DNA of 64,000 bases from Ruminococcus sp. (GTDB lineage: Bacteria > Bacillota > Clostridia > Oscillospirales > Acutalibacteraceae). Where the stretch lies: NCBI GenBank assembly GCA_004556705.1, contig SFGA01000019.1:1-64000 (forward strand). Direction: 5' to 3'. Numbering within the stretch: position 1 is the stretch's first letter; every line of letters begins with the position of its first letter. Position numbers and translations under genes: made by a program. Below are positions 16,107 through 23,498 of this stretch, one piece after another. The notes below the pieces were generated by a model. It searched no databases, was not told the DNA's origin, and saw nothing but the letters and a program-made list of their open reading frames with translations.

Positions 16107-16607
16107 TCATTTCAAATTTTTAAGCTTTCCCATAAGCGAGCCGCTTGAATGAGCGTGACATATCGCCATTGCAAGAGCGTCCGCCGTATCGTCGGGCTTC
16201 GGGACTTTTTCAAGGTTTAGGATTACCCTTGTCATCTCCTGCACCTGCTTTTTTTCGGCTCTGCCGTAGCCGACAACGCTTTGCTTTACCTGAAGCGGAG
16301 TATATTCGAAAATTTCAGCCTTGTGGCGATAGGCGGCAAGCACGGTTACGCCTCTCGCCTGTGCGACGTCTATTACCGTTTTTGCGTTGGTATTATAGAA
16401 AAGCTTTTCAATCGCCATAGCCTGCGGATGATATTTTTCAAAAATCATATTCAAGTCCCTGTCGATAACGTCAAGCCTTTCAACAAAGGGCATTCCCGCA
16501 GGAGTTGTGATAGCTCCGTAGTCAAGAACCTGAAATCTGTTAGCCTCATAATTTATAACGCCGTAGCCGACAATGGCATAGCCGGGGTCAATTCCCAAAA
16601 TTATCAT
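16107..16607 (-). CDS. ruvC: Holliday junction resolvase RuvC
   Basis: RuvC cuts Holliday junctions symmetrically. The N-terminus MIILGIDPGYAIVGYG carries the first catalytic aspartate (Asp7), IEKLFYNTNAKT carries the glutamate, and DDTADALAMAICHAH carries the C-terminal acidic pair. I chose ATG 16607, which gives the family N-terminus and 166 residues; the upstream in-frame start at 16625 has no ribosome site. A consensus promoter directly upstream makes ruvC the first gene of the long downstream transcript. Confidence 0.96.
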   Translation of the reverse strand: MIILGIDPGYAIVGYGVINYEANRFQVLDYGAITTPAGMPFVERLDVIDRDLNMIFEKYHPQAMAIEKLFYNTNAKTVIDVAQARGVTVLAAYRHKAEIFEYTPLQVKQSVVGYGRAEKKQVQEMTRVILNLEKVPKPDDTADALAMAICHAHSSGSLMGKLKNLK

Positions 16608-16643
16608 TTTTACATAATACTCCATATTAACTATATGTTGATA

Positions 16644-16672
16644 ATTATACTACAAACCCTTAATAATAGCAA
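16644..16672 (-). promoter_or_regulatory. Promoter of the ruvC-ruvA-ruvB-glmM-ecf transcript
   Basis: On the minus strand TTGCTA (16667-16672) and TATAAT (16644-16649) have a 17-base spacer and follow immediately after the der terminator. The likely transcript could run more than 12 kb, to bioY. Confidence 0.75.
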
Positions 16673-16673
16673 G

Positions 16674-16701
16674 AAAAAAGGAGTGAAAAATTCACTCCTT
16701 T
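16674..16701 (-). terminator. Terminator of der
   Basis: AAAGGAGTGAA pairs perfectly with TTCACTCCTTT around a 3-base loop and is followed on the minus strand by T-rich sequence. It separates the DUF512-der unit from the ruv unit. Confidence 0.85.
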
Positions 16702-16732
16702 AATACTGTTATTCAAGCTCTTTTGCAACGGC

Positions 16733-18076
16733 TTATTTGTAGTCCTTTTTGCCGTTTTTTTCCCTTTCTCTGATAACAAATCTTGTCGGCGTTCCCTCAA
16801 GTCCGAAAACCTCACGAATTTGGTTGTCAATATAACGCTGATAGCTGTAATGGAAAAGGTCCTTACTGTTTACAAAGCAAACAAATGTCGGCGGTCTTGT
16901 AGACGCCTGAGTCATATAGTAAATTTTAAGGCGCTTGCCCTTATCCGTGGGCGGCTGAACTCTTGTGGTAGCGGCTGAAAGCACCTCGTTGAGCTTACCT
17001 GTTGAAATACGCATTGAATTCTGCTCGTTTACAAACTTTATAAGCTCAAAAAGTCGGTCAAGTCTTTGACCGGTCTTTGCGGAAATGAAGATAATCGGCG
17101 CATAGCTCATAAAACCGAAATCGTTCATAAGCTTTTTTCTTTCCTTATCCATTGTTTTGCCGTCCTTATCGACAGCGTCCCACTTATTGACTGCGATAAT
17201 GCAAGCCTTTCCGAGGTCGTGGGCAATGCCTGCAACCTTTGAGTCCTGCTCGGTAAAGCCCTCCGTGCCGTCAATCATAATAACGCATACATCGGCTCTC
17301 TCGACAGCCATTCTCGCACGGATAACGGAATATTTTTCAATTTGATCCTCGACCTTGCTCTTACGACGAAGTCCTGCGGTATCAATGAACACAAACTCGC
17401 CGTACTCATTTGAAATCAAGGTGTCTGTCGAGTCTCTCGTTGTACCTGCAATATTTGAAACAATCGCTCTTTCCTCGCCCGAAATAGCGTTTATAAGCGA
17501 GGATTTGCCGACATTGGGCTTACCGATAACGGCAACCTTTATCTTGTCCTCGTCGTATTCGCCCTGTTCCTCGTCGGGAAGATATTTGATAATCTCGTCA
17601 AGCAAATCGCCCGTACCGTGACCGTGAACGGAGGAAACCGCAACGGGATCACCGAGTCCGAGATTGTAAAATTCATAAAAATCGGGCGGAACATCGCCGA
17701 TTGTATCGCACTTATTAACGCACAAAACAATAGGTTTTCCGCTTTTTTGAAGCATTTGTGCCACTTCGGTATCGGTAGCGACAACACCCGAGCGTACATC
17801 TGTTACAAGGACAATAACATCTGCGCTTTCAATGGCAAGCTGTGCCTGACGGCGCATCTGCGAAAGAATAATATCGTCCGAATACGGCTCAATACCGCCT
17901 GTATCGACAAGAAGCATATTTCTGCCGAGCCATTCGCAGTCTCCGTATATTCTGTCTCTCGTAACACCGGGAGTATCATCAACGATAGAAAGGCGTTTTC
18001 CTATAAGCTTGTTAAAAAGTGTGCTTTTGCCGACATTCGGTCTGCCGACAATCGCAATTACGGGTCTTGACATCAT
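16733..18076 (-). CDS. der: Ribosome biogenesis GTPase Der (EngA)
   Basis: Der is an essential double GTPase for 50S ribosomal subunit maturation. Two P-loops are seen, GRPNVGKST near residue 11 and GKPNVGKSS near residue 186, each with DTPG/DTAG and NKCD/NKWD motifs, followed by a KH-like C-terminal domain ending in the basic tail REREKNGKKDYK. The length of 447 residues is typical. The start ATG overlaps the stop of the DUF512 gene (ATGA), giving coupled translation. Confidence 0.97.
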   Translation of the reverse strand: MMSRPVIAIVGRPNVGKSTLFNKLIGKRLSIVDDTPGVTRDRIYGDCEWLGRNMLLVDTGGIEPYSDDIILSQMRRQAQLAIESADVIVLVTDVRSGVVATDTEVAQMLQKSGKPIVLCVNKCDTIGDVPPDFYEFYNLGLGDPVAVSSVHGHGTGDLLDEIIKYLPDEEQGEYDEDKIKVAVIGKPNVGKSSLINAISGEERAIVSNIAGTTRDSTDTLISNEYGEFVFIDTAGLRRKSKVEDQIEKYSVIRARMAVERADVCVIMIDGTEGFTEQDSKVAGIAHDLGKACIIAVNKWDAVDKDGKTMDKERKKLMNDFGFMSYAPIIFISAKTGQRLDRLFELIKFVNEQNSMRISTGKLNEVLSAATTRVQPPTDKGKRLKIYYMTQASTRPPTFVCFVNSKDLFHYSYQRYIDNQIREVFGLEGTPTRFVIREREKNGKKDYK

Positions 18077-19386
18077 TCCACCCCCAAAATATTTTTAAGT
18101 AGCTGTGTTCCGTCGTTTTGTGTCGGAACTATTTTGATATTCAATTCCTTTTCTGCTTGCTTTAGCGTAATATCGTCAAGGAATTTGTTTTTATCCGTTG
18201 AATGTGATGTGTAGTCTATCGTCATTACAAGCGGTATCAAAAGGCAATCGCCAAGCGGCTTGTCTTTTAATTGAGCAATCAAATCCGTTCCTGTCAAAAG
18301 TCCTGCAACGGTAATATTTTCTCCGAAAAAGTTGTTTATAATTTCAACAACATTGACCTTGACGCCGAATTTCTCCTCCTGCACCCTTGCCAACTCGCAC
18401 ATAAGCGGATAAGCGCCCTTACCTGTTGCAAGAGTAATCTCTTTATTGACGGGTTTTGTATCTAATTCATTGACCGCCTCATAAAATTCATCACGAAGCG
18501 AAGTCCAAAGTCCGACACCGTTATCAATCTGCGGATATTCGTCGTAATACTCTTCTTGTGGCATTTCTCTGCCCGCAAGCAGGAAAAATTCATCGGCAGG
18601 ATAGGCAAGTCTTATGCCGTTTTCAGCCTTGAATTTCGACGAAAATTCCTCAATAATGTCTATCGTTTCCCCTGCCGTCTGCTTGTCATACGGCTTTAAG
18701 GGATAGAGCCCGTCACGGAATTTTGTTAGCCCTACGGGCACGGCGGCTATGCTCTGCACAGACGGATACATTTTCGCAAGCTCCGTAAGGCTGAAGCGAA
18801 GCTCCTCGCCGTCATTAACACCCGGACACAAAACAAGCTGTGCGTTTATTTTAATGCCTGCGTCGGCAAAACGCTTGATAATTGAAAGGCACTTGCCCGC
18901 ATTTTTGTTGTTCATCATCTTAACCCTTAATTCAGGGTTCATTGTGTGAACGGAAATATTTACGGGACTTATGTGCATGGCGATAATTCGCTCAATTTCG
19001 TGCTCGGTAAGGTTTGTGAGCGTAACATAGTTTCCGAAAAGGAATGAAAGACGTGAATCGTCATCCTTGAAATAAAGGCTTTCACGCATACCCTTCGGGA
19101 GCTGGTCAATAAAGCAAAATATGCATTTATTGCGACAACTGTGCTGCTTGTCCATAAGGAAGGTTTCGAACTTAATGCCGACGTTTTCATCGGTAGCCTT
19201 TATCCTTACAGTCTTACCCTTTGAGGTCAAAAATTCCATTTCGACAGGCAAAAAGCTCATATAAAAGTCGTAGTCGAGTACGTCGTCAACCTCTTTCGAG
19301 TCAATCGAAATAAGCTTATCCCCTGCTCTGACGCCGAAAAACCAGCATTTCGAAAAGGGTTTTACCTCATTGATAATAACAGCCAC
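18073..19386 (-). CDS. DUF512 radical-SAM-like protein with N-terminal PDZ-like region
   Basis: The 437-residue protein opens with a PDZ-like segment (VKPFSKCWFFGVRAGDKLIS), then a CxxxCxxC cluster motif (CRNKCIFCFIDQ) within a radical-SAM-like barrel, and a C-terminal DUF512 domain. Its function is not established. It begins with GTG at 19386 behind GAGGTGAG. It precedes der with a 4-base overlap, a conserved neighbourhood in Clostridia, which hints at a link with ribosome assembly. Transcription may come partly from read-through of the rpmF terminator. Confidence 0.85.
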   Translation of the reverse strand: MAVIINEVKPFSKCWFFGVRAGDKLISIDSKEVDDVLDYDFYMSFLPVEMEFLTSKGKTVRIKATDENVGIKFETFLMDKQHSCRNKCIFCFIDQLPKGMRESLYFKDDDSRLSFLFGNYVTLTNLTEHEIERIIAMHISPVNISVHTMNPELRVKMMNNKNAGKCLSIIKRFADAGIKINAQLVLCPGVNDGEELRFSLTELAKMYPSVQSIAAVPVGLTKFRDGLYPLKPYDKQTAGETIDIIEEFSSKFKAENGIRLAYPADEFFLLAGREMPQEEYYDEYPQIDNGVGLWTSLRDEFYEAVNELDTKPVNKEITLATGKGAYPLMCELARVQEEKFGVKVNVVEIINNFFGENITVAGLLTGTDLIAQLKDKPLGDCLLIPLVMTIDYTSHSTDKNKFLDDITLKQAEKELNIKIVPTQNDGTQLLKNILGVE

Positions 19387-19411
19387 ACGCTCACCTCATT
19401 TCCTCAACGAT

Positions 19412-19444
19412 AAAAAGGCGGGGAAGATACTTCTTCTCCACCTT
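19412..19444 (-). terminator. Terminator or attenuating hairpin after rpmF
   Basis: On the minus strand a 13-bp stem (AAGGTGGAGAAGA with TCTTCCCCGCCTT, one mismatch and one G-U pair) with a 4-base loop is followed by five T. It lies only about 25 bases before the DUF512 start, so it may set the ratio of rpmF to downstream expression. Confidence 0.7.
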
Positions 19445-19472
19445 CTGTTCAACCTTGTAAAACAAAGATGCG

Positions 19473-19658
19473 TTAAGCCTCTTCTTTAACAACAACCTGT
19501 CTGCCGTTATAATGGCCGCATACTGCACAAACTCTGTGAGCTCTCTTGTACTCACCGCAGTTAGGGCACTTCTGAAGCTCGGGAGCGCTCATCTTCCAAA
19601 CGCTTGAACGTCTCTTGTCTCTTCTCGCTTTTGAAACTCTTCTCTTCGGTACTGCCAT
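19473..19658 (-). CDS. rpmF: 50S ribosomal protein L32
   Basis: The sequence MAVPKRRVSKARRDKRRS is the conserved L32 opening, and the zinc-binding form is present with CPNCGEYK and CAVCGHYNG. Length is 61 residues. It follows the DUF177 gene, the usual bacterial pairing, and a hairpin with T-run follows it. Confidence 0.97.
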   Translation of the reverse strand: MAVPKRRVSKARRDKRRSSVWKMSAPELQKCPNCGEYKRAHRVCAVCGHYNGRQVVVKEEA

Positions 19659-19692
19659 TTTAATATCTCCTTTATGTCCTTAATATACTTGT

Positions 19693-20166
19693 TTACTCGA
19701 GGAATTTTTTCAACGCTTCAAGCCTTGGGTCAATCGGCTTTTTGCAATCACATTTTCCCTCGTTCAGATTTGTACCGCAATAAGGGCAAAGTCCCTTACA
19801 ATCCTCACGGCATAATATTTTGGTCGGCAAGGATAAAAGTATGTCCTCTCTGATAAGCTCGTCAAGATTGAAATGCATATCCTCCACAAGATAGAGCTCA
19901 CAGTTCTCATCATCATTAAGCTTGGAAACCAATGTATGCTCAAACGGCAAAACGATTTCACGCTTAACGTCTGCGGCACAGCGGTCGCAGGAAGCTTCGA
20001 TTGTAAACCTTGCATTTCCCTCTAACGAGACAATGCCTGCACGATTTTTAACGCAGCCGTCAACGTTAACCGAACGGATAATGTCGCAGTCATCGGGTGT
20101 AAATTCATAGGAAAAATCCTTTGAAGCACCTTCAATATTAAAAATCGTTTCAAGCTCAATAAACAT
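19693..20166 (-). CDS. DUF177/YceD-family protein
   Basis: YceD-family proteins are almost always encoded with rpmF and have been linked to 23S rRNA accumulation. This copy has the family pattern of a beta-rich N-terminal domain, a CDRCAAD motif in the middle and a C-terminal cysteine cluster (CREDCKGLCPYCG and CDCKKPIDPRLEAL). I chose ATG 20166, which has GAGGTG upstream, over an earlier in-frame codon. Length is 157 residues. The gene has a near-perfect promoter. Confidence 0.9.
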   Translation of the reverse strand: MFIELETIFNIEGASKDFSYEFTPDDCDIIRSVNVDGCVKNRAGIVSLEGNARFTIEASCDRCAADVKREIVLPFEHTLVSKLNDDENCELYLVEDMHFNLDELIREDILLSLPTKILCREDCKGLCPYCGTNLNEGKCDCKKPIDPRLEALKKFLE

Positions 20167-20193
20167 ACTACACCTCGTCAAAGTAGCACAAAT

Positions 20194-20222
20194 ATTATAT
20201 ACATATTACGGGCATTTGTCAA
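20194..20222 (-). promoter_or_regulatory. Consensus promoter of DUF177-rpmF
   Basis: On the minus strand TTGACA (20217-20222) and TATAAT (20194-20199) match consensus exactly with a 17-base spacer, as expected for a ribosomal protein unit. Confidence 0.88.
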
Positions 20223-20263
20223 CCGTTAAATTTATTTTCCCTAAATATCTTTTTACAAGCAAA

Positions 20264-20289
20264 CTGCCGCCGTGAAATCACAGCGGCAA
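20264..20289 (-). terminator. Hairpin after the P-loop gene
   Basis: A GC-rich 11-bp stem (CTGCCGCCGTG against CACAGCGGCAA, with a small mismatch) lies 20 bases past the stop of the P-loop protein. A T-rich stretch follows only after several bases, so it is a moderate terminator candidate. Confidence 0.55.
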
Positions 20290-20307
20290 TGCAATCAAAA
20301 ATCAAGC

Positions 20308-20727
20308 TCAGTTAATCTTTTTGCAATACTCAAACATTCTCTCGGGAAGATTCTCGAGGTCTGTTGAAATTGTGAATGTGAAGTGTGTGTCTGTGATTTT
20401 TGCAAGCTCGTCAACCTTCTTGAGGAAATCCGCAAGAGCCTCATAATCTCTGCCGCCGATTCTGAAGGTAGCGTCAACGAGAATGTCTGTTATATCGTGG
20501 TCGCCTGCACAAAGTCCGCTCAAAAATCCGTAGAATGCGTCAAATCCGCTGACAGAATAGCTGTCTGTAGAAACAAGTCTTGCACGGTGACTTACGTCGT
20601 ATGTAAGCTTAGTCTCCTTTTCAACGCAGATAACGTTGCCGTTTGATTTCTCAACCGCATCGTTGACGTTATCAACCAAAATCTTTGTTTTGCCTGAACC
20701 CTTGTGACCGATTATAAGAGATACCAT
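20308..20727 (-). CDS. Small P-loop ATP-binding protein (139 aa)
   Basis: I do not recognise a named family. The chain opens with a clear Walker A motif (MVSLIIGHKGSGKT) and has a strand ending in DILVDATF that could be Walker B, then a short helical C-terminus; the whole is only one minimal NTPase domain. The start is fixed by a strong AGGAGGAG site; an upstream in-frame codon would add 47 unlikely residues. It follows pgi by 49 bases. Similar small proteins are sometimes labelled PilT-like, but no pilus gene is near. Confidence 0.8.
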   Translation of the reverse strand: MVSLIIGHKGSGKTKILVDNVNDAVEKSNGNVICVEKETKLTYDVSHRARLVSTDSYSVSGFDAFYGFLSGLCAGDHDITDILVDATFRIGGRDYEALADFLKKVDELAKITDTHFTFTISTDLENLPERMFEYCKKIN

Positions 20728-20776
20728 ATTATCTCCTCCTGTATATTTATTTATGACCGCTTGTGCGGTAATTTCC

Positions 20777-22117
20777 TTATTCTGCAAGTCTCTTTTCAAG
20801 CTCGCCCTTCTGTGCCTCATAGCCGGGCTTGCCCAAAAGAGCAAACATATTTTTCTTGTAACTCTCAACGCCGGGCTGATTGAACGGATTTACACCGAGA
20901 GTATATCCCGAGATAGCGCATGCCTTTTCGAGGAAGTAAACAAGATAACCGAATTCATACTCATTCATTTCGAGAAGCTCAAGAATAATGTTCGGAACTC
21001 CGCCGTCGCAATGAGCAAGAACTGTACCCTGAAATGCCTTTTCGTTTACGAAGTCCATTGTCTTTCCTGCAAGGAAGTTAAGACCGTCGGCATTTTCAGC
21101 GTCTGCCTCAATGTTAATAACGTGCTTCGGCTTGTCAAATACAACAGCTGTTTCAAAGAGAAGTCTTTCGCCCTGCTGAATGTACTGACCCATTGAGTGA
21201 AGGTCGGTCGAGAAGATTGCGGATGAGGGGAAAAGTCCCTTGCCGTCCTTACCCTCGGACTCGCCGAAAAGCTGCTTGAACCACTCGTTCATCATTGTAT
21301 AATCAGGCTCGTAGGAAACCATCATTTCGACGGCTTTACCCTTTCTGTAAAGGATATTACGAGCTGCTGCGTATTTATAACAATCGTTCTTTTCAATATC
21401 GGAATCCGTGTACTGTTCTCTTGCGTCCGCTGCGCCCTTCATCATAGCGTCAATGTCGCAACCTGCTGCGGCAATCGGAAGCAAACCGACAGCTGTAAGA
21501 ACCGAATATCTGCCTCCTACATCATCCGGAACAACGAAGGTTTCATAACCCTCCTTGTCGGAAACCTCTTTAAGAGTTCCCTTTGCCCTGTCTGTTGTAA
21601 CATAAATCCTCTTGGCAGCCTCTTCCTTGCCGTACTTTTCCTCAAGCATTTTCTTGAAAATTCTAAAGGAAACGGCAGGCTCTGTGGTTGTGCCCGATTT
21701 TGAAATTACATTTACCGAGAAATCCTTTTCCTTACAAAGCTCACAAAGCTCGTAAAGAGCAGATGAGCTTATGCTGTTACCGCTGAAAAAAATCTGCGGT
21801 CCGTTTTTAACGGTTGCGTTATAATTCTGCGATTTACAAAATTCAATAGCGGCTCTTGCGCCGAGATAACTGCCGCCAATTCCTATAACAACAAGAATTT
21901 CAGAGTCGGAACGAATTTTCTCCGCCGCCTTTTTAATTCTTGCAAACTCCTCCTTGTCATAGTCAATGGGAAGGTCAACCCAGCCTAAAAAATCGCTGCC
22001 CTCTCCGCTTCGGTCATTAAGGGTTTTGTCTGCCTTTGCGATTTCGCCTGCGATAGCTGAAAAATCATCCTCCGAGACAAAGCCTTTAAGATACTTGGTG
22101 TTCAATTTAACTGACAT
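20777..22117 (-). CDS. pgi: Glucose-6-phosphate isomerase
   Basis: Pgi interconverts glucose-6-phosphate and fructose-6-phosphate in glycolysis. The family landmarks are VIGIGGSYLGARAA for substrate binding, SKSGTTTEPA for the sugar phosphate loop, and the C-terminal GVNPFNQPGVESYK carrying the catalytic lysine region. The 446-residue length matches the short bacterial form. ATG 22117 gives the family start; a TTG 24 bases upstream is out-competed because the GGAG site lies between them. Confidence 0.96.
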   Translation of the reverse strand: MSVKLNTKYLKGFVSEDDFSAIAGEIAKADKTLNDRSGEGSDFLGWVDLPIDYDKEEFARIKKAAEKIRSDSEILVVIGIGGSYLGARAAIEFCKSQNYNATVKNGPQIFFSGNSISSSALYELCELCKEKDFSVNVISKSGTTTEPAVSFRIFKKMLEEKYGKEEAAKRIYVTTDRAKGTLKEVSDKEGYETFVVPDDVGGRYSVLTAVGLLPIAAAGCDIDAMMKGAADAREQYTDSDIEKNDCYKYAAARNILYRKGKAVEMMVSYEPDYTMMNEWFKQLFGESEGKDGKGLFPSSAIFSTDLHSMGQYIQQGERLLFETAVVFDKPKHVINIEADAENADGLNFLAGKTMDFVNEKAFQGTVLAHCDGGVPNIILELLEMNEYEFGYLVYFLEKACAISGYTLGVNPFNQPGVESYKKNMFALLGKPGYEAQKGELEKRLAE

Positions 22118-22175
22118 TGCTGAAATTTTCTCCTTCGACAACTCATCCGAGTTATAAAACTGTTTTTATGTCTAT

Positions 22176-22204
22176 ATTTTACTCTAAATCCGATATTATT
22201 TCAA
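22176..22204 (-). promoter_or_regulatory. Promoter of pgi
   Basis: On the minus strand TTGAAA (22199-22204) and TAAAAT (22176-22181) have a 17-base spacer, about 60 bases before the pgi start. Confidence 0.65.
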
Positions 22205-22247
22205 CAACAATTTGTTAATTTTTCAAAAATAATTAGGTTTTGTTAAA

Positions 22248-23402
22248 TTATCGACAAAGTGAAGTAAGAAATCGTACAAGATAATCAGGGAAAGTCAGTT
22301 TTTTAACCGCTTCGGGCGAGCAGAGATTGATTTTTCCTATCTCTTTATCCTCAAGCATAAAGCTGACCGTTCCGAGCACTTGATTTTTTTCAATCGGTGC
22401 TTCGACGTCTATTGCAAGGTCGGGAACAAGGGTTATTTTATCCTCCTTGCCCTTTTCGATTACGGCGAATTTCTTTTCTGTTATTTGCGGCGATATTTTA
22501 TCCTGTTCCCCTCCGATTACATTGACGTCGGTTATCAAGGCAGGGTCAACAGAAAGCTCCGCAAGTGAATAATTCGCAAAGCCCCAGTCAAGCATTGCCC
22601 TTGCTCCCGAAAACCTGTCGTTGCTCGATTCGCTGCCCATAACGACAGCAATGAGCGACAAGCCGTCACGCTCCGCCGTTGCGCTGACGCAGCAGCCTGC
22701 CTTTGAGGTCGTTCCCGTTTTAAGTCCCGTTGCGCCCTTGTAAAATCTTATGAGCTTATTTGTATTGACAAGCTGAGTTTCTCCGCCTCTTAAAGTGTCC
22801 ATCCAAACGGTAGTGTAATTTCGTATTCGCTCATGCTTTAACAATTCCCTTGACATAACCGCAACGTCGTATGCGCTTGTTATATGATTTTGAACGGTAT
22901 CGTCAAGTCCGGAGCAGTTTTCAAAAACCGTATCGTTCATTCCGAGCTCCTTTGCCCTGTCATTCATCATTTTCACAAACGCCGTGTCGCTTCCTGCCAC
23001 ATATTCCCCGAGTGCAAAGCAAGCGTCATTGGCACTTGCGATTGCCGTCGCCTTCAGCAAATCATCAACCGTCATCTGTTCACCCTGCTTTAGCCATATT
23101 TGCGAACCGCCCATTTTAGACGCCTCCGCAGACGCCGTGACAGTATCGGTCAAGGCAATTTTTCCCTGATCTATCGCCTCGGTTACAAGAAGCAAGGACA
23201 TTATCTTTGTGACAGATGCGGGATAAACCTTTTCGTGAGCGTTCTTGCTCATTAAAATTTCGCCTGTTGACGCTTCCATTAAGACTGCCGATTTTGCATT
23301 TATCTCGACCTTCATATCGGGCAGTTCCTTTGCATTTGCGTTGACGCTTATCACGGAAAGCATCAAAACAACCGTTAAAATTAAGCCTGTTATCTTTTTC
23401 AT
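22248..23402 (-). CDS. Serine-type D-Ala-D-Ala carboxypeptidase (DacF/PBP5-like, S11)
   Basis: This exported penicillin-binding protein trims the terminal D-alanine from peptidoglycan stem peptides. A signal peptide covers about residues 1-24 (KKITGLILTVVLMLSVISVNANA). The three active-site motifs are present: SVTK, SAN in ASANDACFALG, and KTG in GLKTGTTSKAG. The C-terminal beta domain ends with a short amphipathic stretch (VRFLTSLCR) that may attach to the membrane. Clostridial DacF-type enzymes act in vegetative or spore wall maturation. GGAGGTG supports the start; it diverges from ligA. Confidence 0.93.
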   Translation of the reverse strand: MKKITGLILTVVLMLSVISVNANAKELPDMKVEINAKSAVLMEASTGEILMSKNAHEKVYPASVTKIMSLLLVTEAIDQGKIALTDTVTASAEASKMGGSQIWLKQGEQMTVDDLLKATAIASANDACFALGEYVAGSDTAFVKMMNDRAKELGMNDTVFENCSGLDDTVQNHITSAYDVAVMSRELLKHERIRNYTTVWMDTLRGGETQLVNTNKLIRFYKGATGLKTGTTSKAGCCVSATAERDGLSLIAVVMGSESSNDRFSGARAMLDWGFANYSLAELSVDPALITDVNVIGGEQDKISPQITEKKFAVIEKGKEDKITLVPDLAIDVEAPIEKNQVLGTVSFMLEDKEIGKINLCSPEAVKKLTFPDYLVRFLTSLCR

Positions 23403-23445
23403 ATCACACCTCCGAGCTTTATGCTAAATTGTATGATATTCGCCG

Positions 23446-23475
23446 TTGTAAAAATGACTTAATATGGTGTATAAT
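23446..23475 (+). promoter_or_regulatory. Candidate promoter of ligA
   Basis: TTGTAA (23446-23451) and TATAAT (23470-23475) have an 18-base spacer and lie 24 bases before the ligA start. Confidence 0.55.
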
Positions 23476-23498
23476 ATATAAAAGAACGGAGGCAGACT

